From NCBI GenBank assembly GCA_013368315.1, contig JAACJM010000190.1, forward strand, positions 1 through 64,000: DNA of 64,000 bases, in the 5' to 3' direction. The stretch's first letter is position 1, and each line of letters opens with the position of its first letter. The stretch is from Tetrapyrgos nigripes (taxonomy: Eukaryota; Basidiomycota; Agaricomycetes; Agaricales; Campanellaceae). Below, piece by piece: positions 24,760 through 34,608 of this stretch. A program made the translations under genes and the position numbers. Under the pieces are notes generated by a model, which did no database searches, had not been told where the DNA came from, and worked only from the letters and a program-made list of their open reading frames with translations.

Positions 24760-24816
24760 AGGTACAGACAAATACAAATAAACAGGGGTCGCCACGGATC
24801 GCGACATCCAGAATAA
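24760..24816 (-). repeat. Right TIR of Tc1/mariner-like element
   Basis: Inverted copy of 20984-21040 with TA at 24817-24818 outside. Confidence 0.9.
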
Positions 24817-24818
24817 TA

Positions 24819-25031
24819 TGCAAAGGGCTGTAGTCCGTTCGGGATTTTTTCGGTGGGAAGTTTTTGAGTGTTATATCTGTTTAGGCACGGTTGTACGGTG
24901 CACGGAGTCCAAGGGTCGTTGACGTCTTCAATGAAGTAAGCAGCGTCTCGAATTGATGGAGGATGGAATATGTGTGGTCGATCGGTACACTGGAGGTTCG
25001 GGTCTGCAGATGCGGCTCGTCGACTAGTCAT
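24819..25031 (-). pseudogene. N-terminal Cys/His module of gag, element A (cut off by mariner insertion)
   Basis: Start ATG at 25031. The module C-X4-H-X23-C-X4-C is built from LQCTDRPH and PWTPCTVQPCLNRYN; the same spacing type recurs in elements A' (42085 on) and B (34609 on). The frame then runs into the transposon at 24816. In the decayed copy A' this segment is continuous with gag, so I treat it as the native gag N-terminus. A TGA separates it from the preceding ORF in the same frame. Confidence 0.6.
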
Positions 25032-25040
25032 ACACTGGTT

Positions 25041-25400
25041 TCAAGAAAGGTAGTTGGGTCCCAGGATGAAGGAAGATGCTAGACCGTATTCGGGGGAAGG
25101 TGCTAATGGAGAGTAGTCGATGTTTTCTCTGAGGAATAGAGGTCCTCTGATTTGAACCACTGTTTCTCCTGTATCGAAGTCCTCTTTTACTGTTATGTAT
25201 GAGAACGTTGAGAGGACTACGTCACCTGAGGTAAGTTTCCACACCCAACGTCTTGTGCAAACGAAGTGTCGATCGAGGCTCCAAGGATCCGTTCGTATTT
25301 TTCTTCCGTGAGAGACTGAGTATTCGGAATACAAGAGGTAGCGAGGAAGGGGAAATGGGATCCGTTCGTAATCACGAGGGGTTTCAGGAGGTTCGATACG
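25041..25400 (-). CDS. Short ORF upstream of gag in chromovirus A
   Basis: A frame open from just after the primer-binding region to a TGA at 25041; the first ATG is at 25334, so the start is uncertain. It contains RRWVWKLTSGDVVLS followed by a beta-like stretch and LFLRE. A' (41711-42030) and B (34127-34608) have equivalents with an aligned W..(T)SG(D/E)V core. Family unknown. Conservation in three copies of different age suggests function, either as protein or because the leader must stay in this form. Confidence 0.5.
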   Translation of the reverse strand, partial: RIEPPETPRDYERIPFPLPRYLLYSEYSVSHGRKIRTDPWSLDRHFVCTRRWVWKLTSGDVVLSTFSYITVKEDFDTGETVVQIRGPLFLRENIDYSPLAPSPEYGLASSFILGPNYLS

Positions 25401-25471
25401 AATTCGGGGGCGTGGGGTAGACAGAGTGAAGGATAGGGTGCGATGAGGGAATTGTGAGGTGGGTGTATGGG

Positions 25472-25481
25472 AGTTCGTTCA
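25472..25481 (-). promoter_or_regulatory. Primer-binding site of element A (self-priming type)
   Basis: Two nt (CT) after the 5' LTR end, the minus strand reads TGAACGAACT. This does not start with TGG, as a tRNA-primed site would, but is the exact complement of AGTTCGTTCA in the same LTR (25661-25652), about 30 nt downstream of a TATA box. Tf1/sushi-group chromoviruses prime reverse transcription with the folded-back 5' end of their own RNA, and this matches that arrangement. Confidence 0.7.
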
Positions 25482-25483
25482 AG

Positions 25484-26001
25484 TGTCAAGGTTGTCGGTA
25501 CACTCAATAACCACCCAAGTCACACAATACGGGAAGCCGGTTACAAGACGATGGAATTGATCGAGAGAGGTAAAGAGAGAATTAGAGATAGAGAGAAGGT
25601 AAGCTGACTAGGCTCTACACTGCGTAGTGAAAGTACGGAGCAGAGACGAAGTGAACGAACTAAGGCATAGGTTACAAGGATCACAGGTATATAAGTAAAA
25701 TATGAACAGATGGGAAAGAGTAAGTAATAATAGACGGTTTCGTGTGGAAATGTCAAGGGCGAGAGAATAATAAGTCAAATATGGATAGATGAAGGTACTG
25801 GATCATGCGGAGTGATTGACAGTGAGAATGTCCATGGAGATAGGAATTGGAGGAGATAAGAATGTGAGTCATAGATCTAGAGAGATGGTAACTATAGACG
25901 ATGATGAGAAATGATTGATGTTTATGGGGTTAGAGTGGGAAGTAGATAGTAAAGGGAAAAGGATAGAAAGGAAATGAATAGGCGGGGAGCGATTCGTGAC
26001 A
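25484..26001 (-). repeat. 5' LTR of chromovirus A
   Basis: 518 bp copy of the LTR. Reading minus, a TATATA box near 25690 precedes AGTTCGTTCA at 25661-25652 by about 30 nt, placing that box at the expected transcript 5' end. Confidence 0.93.
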
Positions 26002-26299
26002 ATAGGGAGGCAAGGGAAAGACTAGATCTACTCTACCTTTTTCAGATTTTTTCGGTGATGAGTTATGAGTTCTTGTACTACAACTATGACTACCTACTAC
26101 TACTACTACTAGTTGCAAACTAGTTTATTTGAATTTTGTGATTGGTTGACTCTGAGGAGGTGGAGTCTGGGAGGGGCATGCAGGGGCTGTAGCCAAGGCC
26201 CAACTTCTTGAATTTTCTACAGGGAAGTATTTTACAGTATATATTACTACAACATTCTAGTTGCATACATGTCTATCGTACTTGAGCAGGAGGAGCATA

Positions 26300-27960
26300 C
26301 TACAGCAATAAATTGTGATTAAAATCATGGAGGGCCAGATAGGTCATCAAAGCGATGAGCTCTCTTGCTTTGTATGCTGAATGGCCAATAACCACTTTCC
26401 TGTCATGCTCTTCACCTATTTGATGACTATCATATTGGGCCATGTCACTTCTTCTGCTGCTTTTGCTTGTCCATGCCAAACCATTCCCTTGCCCCCATAT
26501 GATGGCAACATGACTAGCTCCATCTGAAATGACAGTGCATATGCATTGGTGCTGGAACATATATCTGTGAAGTTCATTGAGCAGGAAATAAAACCAATTT
26601 GTAAGAGCAACACTTCTGCAGCTGTGGAATGATCTCATATATGCTGAAATGACGTTTCGGACAAAGGACAATCCTTCAGCAATTCCTTCCAGTGTTTGAG
26701 GTCAATAGCTAACCATTTCTGCACAGAATCAAATATCAGTCTCCATGCTCTTCTCATAGACAACACTCAATGCACCTTGAGCTCATATATCAATAGAGGT
26801 TGTCCTACTATCACCTTTGTTCTTATGCAAGTAAAACATGTAATCACCAGCTGTGGCTGCCTCTAACAGGAGAAAAACAATATCAACTTGATCTATCTGA
26901 TGATAAATGAGTTGGCTGACTTACTGCCCTCAAGTTCATGACCTGCTTGGCTTCTTATACTTATGTATTCTTGGTGCTTGTTGTGCTGTAATAGAGCATT
27001 GAGGATTTGCATAACAGGTAGTATCATTAGGCAACTGCACGGGTTACCCATGGGTTTTACATCACCTGACATTGTCGGCAATGTAGAGCACAATGAACAT
27101 GAAAAAAATGCACCAAGGATCATGAAAATCGGTGCAGAAATGGCTGAGATATGTGCTGAACAAGGATTTGATGTTCCCTGAAGCATGCGGAAAGATAGGG
27201 GCATGATTTTTTGGTCACAGGTATGAATTTGCCCTGACAGGTATACCTGTGGCAACTTGCATGGAACAACATGTCCAGCAGCACCAGCAACTTGTCTGGG
27301 GAATACCAAATTCATGTTTAATTCATAGATTGGCCATTTCTGCAACCAATTTACATCATCTTTGGACCAATTTTTATGCTTGGATTGAGCTCTATGTTGT
27401 CATCATCCCCAAATTAGGTAAATTGACAGGTATACCCATGCTTTTCCCTAAGTATCATGACTTCATATAAACACCAGGTCCTAGAAAGGATTATTATAGA
27501 TTCAGAGATGAAAACTTGAGACTTACCCTATATCTGCCTCCTTTGGAGCATAGAAAGGATCAAGGTTAGGTTTGATGAAAAGCATTGACTTCGGTGATCA
27601 GTTGAACTCTTCCACAAGCACGTAAAACACTGCTGCCACCTGGTCCAGAGTAAGGGGATCACCTTTGTAGTTGAGATTGGCAGTACCACTTTGGTGTGTT
27701 GTATTACTGCCAATGGGTGTCTTGTTTTGTGGAGGAATCAACTTCTCAGCCAAAATTTTGGATGCGGAGCAAGCTGCATCCAACCACCCCTTCTCCTTCA
27801 ATTGCAACATCATCATGTGGGGAAATACCTGTGGAGTTTCTTGAACATTTCATGAGTTCCAATTATTGAATCGAATTTCCATATGGTGTCCTGCTTGGTG
27901 AAGTACTTTCTACGCAACACATCCTCATTTGACTGAGTACAGACAATATGACCTATAGAA
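26300..27960 (-). pseudogene. Decayed multi-fragment gene, family not recognised
   Basis: Protein-like pieces on minus in this order: 27960-27598 (contains FTKQDTIWKFDSI, then KEKGWLDAACSASKILAEK), a broken middle with many stops, and 26720-26300 (ending WFYFLLNELHRYMFQHQ, then VISDGASHVAII). The last piece vaguely resembles regions preceding fungal kinase-like domains where a repeat of 'YM...CKYGLISDG' type occurs, but this is too weak to name. Stops and frame changes argue for a pseudogene. Confidence 0.25.
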
Positions 27961-30492
27961 GTAGAGTCAGATGGCATTGAGAATGAAGGCTGGTGGGAGG
28001 GGGAGTGGTTGGGCAGAAAATCACTGTTGGCTACAGGAGGAGCTCAGACAAATGGTCAGGTGTACCAGCATGTGTCTGTCTAGAGTAAAGTACCTAGTTG
28101 TCTGGCAGTGACAATGATATGCCATACAAAATCACCATATACACACTTTGATTTTGGTCCATAATATCAGTTTTTGATGTTATTCAAGGGAATAAGAGGA
28201 CTAGGGTGAGCCCTGAACTGCTAGTTAATACCTAGCAGGACTAGAAAACAACGGTACAATAATATTAAGTGCTTATGGATGGAGAAACAACTCATTCTAA
28301 GTACTATGATAGATGATAGGAGATCCACCAAATAATAAAGATAGCCTACAAAGGCTTTCAAATCCTATTATAACAACTAGTACCACTAGCATGATCCAAA
28401 AGGACAGTGAAGTGTGGGATAGCCCCTATTCACGGGTATAGGAATGTGTAAGCAGCACAATCCTCAGCCCGGAGAAGACAGCACTAAGATCAGACAAGTG
28501 GACAAGTGTGCTAGGTCTAGATCTATGTATTGGTAAATCCTGTAGTACTAAGACGGCTTCAAGGGAATCTTAAGTATCTGTAAAAGGTACATGTGGACAA
28601 AAGTAGGACAAAGTATATATGTATGGGATCCCAGAGAGTTCAGCTATCCATCGGTACAGAGGGGATAGTGAACAGACGTCTCTACACAGGGATATAAGGG
28701 ACAGAAGCGCTAAGTCGCAGTACATCTGAACAATCGGAATACAACCCAAACATGTAATGTTATTTCCGGATAAGGATAAATCCGTCAGTAATCATCTAGC
28801 TAGGAGGAATAAGTATGCAAATCGGACTGCAGAAGAGCTGGACTCGTATGTAGGACTCAGTAGTAGACTGTTGGAAATACATAGAATGCGAATAAAGCAA
28901 GATCGGAGAAAAGGGAAAGGAAAACCGAATGCAATAAAGAAACTACGAGAAAACCCTACATCCCTAGTGTAAGGACACATATGAGGGACCTAGCGGTCAT
29001 AAGTGGAGCATTCTGAGTCATAGATGTGATGCTTGCTAACCAGGACGGTACACGAAAACACCAGACAGCTTACAAAGAGGACTGAAGAAAGTTCCTACAA
29101 ATTTTTAGATAATATTGGACAGTTTCTGTATACCCTAATAAGCAAGTCTTTACTTATAAGGAAATAGGTAGAACTCATAGCGGACTTTTCAATTTGTTTT
29201 GTATTTTCTCTACATACCTTTTAGCAGACCTCGAAAAGAAATGGTAACTGTATAGTTGTAGCTGCGAGTAGTATAAAAGGACCAGATATTACGAGTAGCT
29301 ACCCAAGCCACATACTGTAGAGTATCAGATCTCGCTAGCAATAGTAGAGGACATGAAACATGGACTAAAGCTTCTAAACAAACCTAACTGCACTCTCTAA
29401 GAGTATAAACATTGTGTTGGAGATAATAGAGTTTAAATTGAACATTTTGTGGTTATAACTGTGATCTTTGTGTTGACCTTCTGGTCTATTAAGTGTTTGA
29501 TTTTAAGGCAACTGTGGCCTACAAGTGTTTGATTTGGGACTCGTTGATCCCCTTGGTGTTAAACTTGTGTTTATTGTGTCACACGCTAAGTGCTAACTTC
29601 ATTGAAAAACCCCAATCAAAAGTACTTATAGTACAAGTAAACTGGGAGTTTGAGTACTCTGACTACTCAGAACACTTGTCTCATTTACATTTGTATACGG
29701 TTTTGTGTTTGGGTGTAGTTCCTAGCACTTAATTACAAAAACCACCTATTAACGACAAAGTATATTAGTCTAATGAATGAAAGGAGACTCGCCTATATGC
29801 ACACATTGATTTTATGTTAAGTGAGATGGAGAGAGGATAATCATTGACAAAAGGACTGTCCAAGAACTGTCTGTCGTTGGACAGAGCCTAGGCCACAGCA
29901 CACATTACACATGTGATTGTAAAACTTACCAAAACGAGAAATGCCACACTATCATAGTTGATTGCCTTCCCATCAGAAACAGGGCCTGATGATGGCACCA
30001 ACAATTACCCTCTGCTAGGGCATCACCTAATCCACACATTCATGGCCAGGCATGGGATACAATGGTAATCTGCAAAATTCTGGTTCATGACAGACATTTC
30101 CTTGTCAGCGTAGAATGCAATGCCCACTGTAATCCATCATTGAGACAGTGGCCATGCACTCCATGACTGAGAGACCATGCCATTATATTCCATGATGAAT
30201 TGCTGTGGGCATTGCATTCCAGGATTGGGAATGCTTGCCAGCCTATTCCATGCTGCCGAGAGCATGCCATCTACATCTATGATACTCTATATAGAGGCTT
30301 TCGATGCACTCAGAATAGCCTAGAATAGTATTGGGATAGTATAATTTTCTTTCATCCTGATCGATTGCTCTGATACTCAGACTTTGAACTTTGACAATGA
30401 CATCTCTCTCCATAAGATTTTGATTAAAATACTGTGATTGCTGATTAGGCAAACTGTGTTGAGAAATCAATGATGAGGGCAGGAGCACGATG

Positions 30493-31172
30493 GTGAGCTT
30501 CACTACACTTCATTTCACAACAAGTTACTCACATTTGAAGGGCCATTCATTCAGGAGATGTATATTTTACACACCACATGCCTCATTGCAAATTGGTTTA
30601 GTTTCTAAAGAGTCAAGTACATACACTTCAAAATCCAGTCTCATTTTGTGCAAGTCTTAGCTAGATTTTTGCAACTGTGTTAGAGAGCTTGCCTTGTGAA
30701 TATGGTGACCCAGAGAGAACAGGCAGATCCTATGAATGAGGTTTTAGTATACAAAGGCAATGTCAATCATTTTACAAGCCAAAAAATAGTCTAGACATAT
30801 TCAAGAGGAATTAGGACACATCAAAGGCATCTTAGGGGCATATAATGTAGCTGGAGGAAGCTTGAGAGTAGCTTGAGTAGCTTGAATGTAACTTGACCAT
30901 AGCTTGAGTGTAGCTTGAGGTGGAGGGTGGTTTGAGGTGGCTTGATGAGTGTGGCTTAAGGGTGACTTGAGGTGGCCTGAGTGTGGCTTGAGTATAGCTT
31001 GAGTATAGTAGCTTGAGGGTAGCTTGACTTTCCATTTTGGGTATGATTGTGCTTATTCCAGTCTAGTCAACTTCACTACACTTCATTTTATATTAAGTTA
31101 CTTGCATTGAAAGGGCCATTCATTGAGCAGATGTATATTGTACATACCACATTCTTCATTGCAATTGCACAG
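30493..31172 (+). repeat. About 100 bp direct repeats flanking a minisatellite
   Basis: 30493-30595 and 31071-31172 both begin CTTCACTACACTTCATTT and share AAGGGCCATTCATT, AGATGTATATT and CATTGCAA, about 80 percent identical. Between them lies the AGCTTGAG minisatellite. Confidence 0.7.
30848..31030 (+). repeat. AGCTTGAG-type minisatellite
   Basis: The core (T)AGCTTGAG(T/G) or its variants GGCTTGAG and GACTTGAG occurs more than a dozen times in about 180 bp with irregular spacing of 8-20 nt. Confidence 0.8.
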
Positions 31173-31409
31173 TTACCCTCAACAGGCGTGTTGTCATCGC
31201 ACCACACCATATTGCTGATCCTTCTCTAACTCACTGCTGCTGACATTCAGCTAGACAGGAGCACCACTCTTATCACCTTCAAGGTCCTGGCTGACATGCA
31301 GTCTGAGTGAACAAGTTCCATGGCAACCCACAGGCATGGGGCAGTGTACAGGCAGTTCTTGCACAGGTATATATATTTATTTATTCATCTCCATAGTAGT
31401 GCACAGGAT

Positions 31410-31462
31410 TGTGCAGTAATGCACAGTGATGCACAGTGATGCACAGCAATACACAGGTATAT
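31410..31462 (+). repeat. Short tandem repeat, TGATGCACAG unit
   Basis: Four to five imperfect 10 bp units (GTAATGCACAG, GTGATGCACAG, GTGATGCACAG, CAATACACAG). Confidence 0.8.
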
Positions 31463-32702
31463 ATGTTGGAGATTTGCTGAAGGGCTATATAATGCAAGCG
31501 GCATATAACAGCATTATATAGTGTGAGTCAGACATGCTGCTTCTGTTATAACTGCCTATTTGGGACAGGGTCCAGCTCAAACATCGAACACGCGTAATGG
31601 CATGAGTCTGAGACATACTGACCCACAACTTCGTTTGCAGGTAGATAGGGCCAGTTAGAATCAGCTCTGATGCTAAAATGGATGGAATATAACAGATTTA
31701 TTTGGGGATGGGCACCGAGTGGTAGTCAACAGGAGCTAATCACTGGAAGATAATATGGAACAATGGTGCAGTAGCTCTGTGTGTCAGTACTAAGATCCTT
31801 TGGGTTTATTCTACTTGATGCGGGTTTGAATTCTGTTGGTACACTATGCTCAGGGTATGGTGTGATTTTTGCTGAATTTATAGCTGGCTCAGGCGTTTCC
31901 CAGCAACTCAATATAGGCACTTATAAGGCCCGAAAACCCAGTCCATATACCCCCTTTGCCATTATGGCCCTTATACACCGTTATCTGCTGGTATAAAGGG
32001 TTTTTGGAAAGTTCCAACATAAAGTAGATGGGTATATAAGACTTAGATACAGACTCTTGTACCTTAGCTTGGTATTTTGCACAACAAAACCTTTCTACTA
32101 TGGAGTATTAGTCTCATACAGACTCATCAGTGTCCATGATTATCAACAATCCCCACTGACAACTTTTTTCAGCCTACTTGTACCAACTTTACTACTACTT
32201 ACAACAGCCAACTACACAGCTACAACTACCCAAATTACTACCATCAACAACCACAACTCACAAGAACACTTGCTGTTGCTTCTGCCCACTAGTGGCCCCT
32301 TGAGAAAGGTCTGGTGTTGTCCAAAGCTCAGTCACTCACATCCAGTTTTGGTCGATTCCTAACACTGAATCACAAATGGAGCAATTTATGTGAGCCATTA
32401 GGTGCTTGGTGTGTTCTTTTCTTCTTTTCTCAATCTTGTATGCTCATACTCTCCATTTGACATGCAGGAATGCATGCATACAGCTGGTCTTTGGTGAGGA
32501 GCTTGGAACACATTACACAATGCTATTCCTAATCCTTTGTAGTATGTAGGACCTCTCATATACATTGACATTTTACTCAGTTCTAGCTATTGTGAGTTGA
32601 TTGTTTGGAGCTCATGTATGTGCTCTTTTGTGTTTACCGACTGACAAACTTTCAAATACAGGTGCACTGAACAATTTTTGTATCTACACCAGTTGGTTAT
32701 GG

Positions 32703-33061
32703 TGTCAGAACCGAGCCAAAGATATTCAGGCAAGGTGACAATGACACTAAAGAATCGAGTAGAATAAGGCAAGGTCCATGTGATAAGACCAGACTAGAGT
32801 AGAGATACAGGATGAGTATCCTACTCTGTATATACTACTTTACAAATAATGTCCATGTTTCTAGAGGAATTAATTGAGAAGATAAATTAAGGTCTTATGA
32901 CAATGCACTCGCAATCTAAGGGGATATGCAGACAACTAAATGACCCAGCTCAGAAGAAGTCAATCTCATTAGGGGAAAGTGGGTAGTGGCAATCAGAGGG
33001 ATAAAAAAGGATCAAGAATCCTTCTAAGGGTTTTTGAACAAGGAATGAGAGGCTCATGACA
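32703..33061 (-). repeat. LTR of a truncated minus-strand gypsy element
   Basis: About 359 bp with TGTCA...TGACA ends read on minus. It is preceded on minus by a polypurine tract AAGAGGGGGGTAA (33074-33062) and about 125 bp of internal sequence that stops where the A' LTR begins at 33200. No partner LTR was found, so it is the 3' end of an element cut by later events. Confidence 0.55.
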
Positions 33062-33577
33062 TTACCCCCCTCTTAAGGGTCTTCGCCCTGAAGACGCTTG
33101 AGAGATTCTGTAGACCCATGCTTGGGATTTCTTTGGCCCTGAAGTATAAAACTCACAAGGAACGAAAGAAAGGATTGTCTTGATATTCTGAGGTGCTGCT
33201 GTCATGAACTGCTACAGTTCTTTGTCCTCCTTCTTCTACTTCATTATTGAACTCATTTTCTGATCATTCGTCTATTGCATTTCCTCGATAAATCTTTTAA
33301 ACCTTATATTACTGGTCTTGATCCTTATAAAACCTGTCAAACTCTATAATAACTGTCAATCAATCTTCCATTCTATCGATCCTATCTTTCCCCTACGTTT
33401 CTCCACTTTCTCCTATCTTTCTCCTATTTCTCCTATCTTTTTCCTATCACCTATTCATTACTCTTCTATATAAACCACTAGACATTCTAGCTAGTCCTTT
33501 AGTTCATTCACTTCATCTCCGCTCTGTACTAGTACTACGCAGTGTAGAGCATAGTCAGCTTACTCTTACTCTCTATC

Positions 33578-34054
33578 TGTCATGAATCACCTTTCGCCTC
33601 CTTCATTCCCTCTTCATCTTTCTTCTATTACTTGTTCACTTTTCATTCTATCACCTCCCATAAACCCATAAATACTAATTACTTCTCATCATCATCCATT
33701 CCGATCTATGACTCACCTCTCCGTTCCCTTTATCTCCATGGACATTCTCACATATATATTTCCTTACTTGACTCACATTCTTATCTCCTCCGATCCCTAG
33801 GTTCCATGGATATTCTCACCTATTCATTTCTCACTTATATATATCGTAGATCTCGTAGCTAGATTCCTTAGTCTGTTCACTTCGTCTCCACTCCGCTCCC
33901 AGTACAGTGCAGTGTTGAGTATAGTCAGCTACTCGCTCCCCTCTCGTCTCCATTACCTCTTTAATTCATCTCGTTCGTCTTTCATATCTTGTCAATCTAT
34001 CTTGTTCGCTGTGTGACTTGGGTGGTTAATTGCTAAGTGACAACGTTCTTGACA
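33578..34054 (+). repeat. 5' LTR of chromovirus B
   Basis: TATATATAT at 33836-33844 is followed 26-34 nt later by AGTCTGTTCA (33870-33879), the predicted transcript start and self-primer. Confidence 0.95.
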
Positions 34055-34066
34055 CTTGAACAGACT
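33870..34066 (+). promoter_or_regulatory. Self-primer pair of chromovirus B (transcript 5' end and PBS)
   Basis: PBS TGAACAGACT at 34057-34066, two nt after the LTR, is the exact complement of AGTCTGTTCA at 33870-33879. In element A the pair is TGAACGAACT with AGTTCGTTCA: two positions differ and both partners changed together. A' keeps PBS TGAACGAACT (41436-41445) with AGTTCATTCA (33501-33510), one CpG-type mismatch. Confidence 0.75.
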
Positions 34067-34126
34067 CTCTTACACCCACCTCACAAACAAACCTCACACA
34101 GAAATCTTTAACAAACACACTGGCTC

Positions 34127-34608
34127 TTAACTTCGAACCCTTCCTTAACAACCTACGAACCCGACCCCCACCGTTATACCCTTTTCCCATCAAGAAATCA
34201 GACGGCTTCGTAAACTACCTAGAAGAAGTTAAAACAACAGTACACGAACACACTATTGCATTCGACGACTGTTGGATCGTACTCAACAAGAGATCGTGGA
34301 CCTCAGGTGAAGTGACCATCCTCGAATATCTCCGAATAAAGATATCACCTGAAAACACGTCTCCACGCCATGTTGCAATTGCAGACTCTTGTTACTTCGT
34401 ACAACTAGGAAATACAACTCTTCCATATTGGTTCAGTCACGCCGACTACGAAGATAGTGCCATCTCAGAATTCTGCCGAGAAGAATACCACGAATATCTC
34501 CAAACTCGAACCCCTAGAGTAAACGACTACCACAGGTCGTTAACCCTTTGGGAAGACGTCTCAGGTGAACAGTGGGACCACTTGTTTCCGGAATCCGAAA
34601 ACAAGTGA
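34127..34608 (+). CDS. ORF upstream of gag in chromovirus B
   Basis: Frame open from 34127 to TGA 34606-34608 without an ATG near its start, so it may start at a non-ATG codon, be spliced, or have lost its start. It contains LYPFPIKKSDGFVNYL, then NKRSWTSGEVTILEYLRIKI, DSCYF and an acidic C-terminal helix. The W-TSG-(E/D)-V core aligns with the equivalent ORFs in A and A'. Same frame as gag, with ATG of the next ORF directly after the stop (AAG TGA ATG), allowing reinitiation or readthrough. Function unknown. Confidence 0.5.

Larger units (their letters stand above)
20984..24816 (+). mobile_element. Tc1/mariner-like DNA transposon with two genes, inserted in gag of element A
   Basis: About 57 bp terminal inverted repeats starting TTATTCTGGATGTC, flanked on each side by TA (20982-20983 and 24817-24818), the Tc1/mariner target duplication. 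Removing the element joins the two gag halves of chromovirus A at CTTTGCA-TA-TGCAAAG. It carries a DDE transposase on plus and an eight-exon unknown gene on minus, convergent. At 3.8 kb it is over twice the usual size of such elements. Confidence 0.88.
14530..26001 (-). mobile_element. Ty3/Gypsy chromovirus A, degenerate, with nested transposon
   Basis: Two similar LTRs (517 and 518 bp, TGTCA...TGACA ends, roughly 5 percent different) bracket gag, protease, RT, RNase H, integrase with chromodomain and an extra ORF, all on minus. A polypurine tract AAAGAGGGGGTAA abuts the 3' LTR at 15047. The 5' side is interrupted by a Tc1/mariner-like element (20984-24816). The 5 bp next to the LTRs (GCCTT and ATAGG) do not match, so the target duplication is lost or one end is rearranged. 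Coding capacity is destroyed by an RT deletion, several one-base shifts and a few stops. Confidence 0.93.
26002..32702. other. Gene-poor stretch with decayed fragments and minisatellites
   Basis: AT-rich. Contains weak coding remnants on minus (26300-27960, separate entry), a 71-codon basic frame at 28757-28972 that I cannot assign, a region near 30000-30300 with repeated GCATTGCATTCC/ATTCCATGATG-like words, and a candidate LTR-like start TGTTGGAGA at about 31467 followed by TATA-like sequence without a found partner. No intact gene supported. Confidence 0.5.

Noticed and set aside
14525..26006. Target duplication for chromovirus A
   Set aside because: The flanking 5-mers GCCTT and ATAGG do not match even allowing CpG transitions.
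28757..28972. 71-codon basic protein gene
   Set aside because: Isolated, no splice or promoter context and no recognisable family; listed only as part of the gene-poor stretch.
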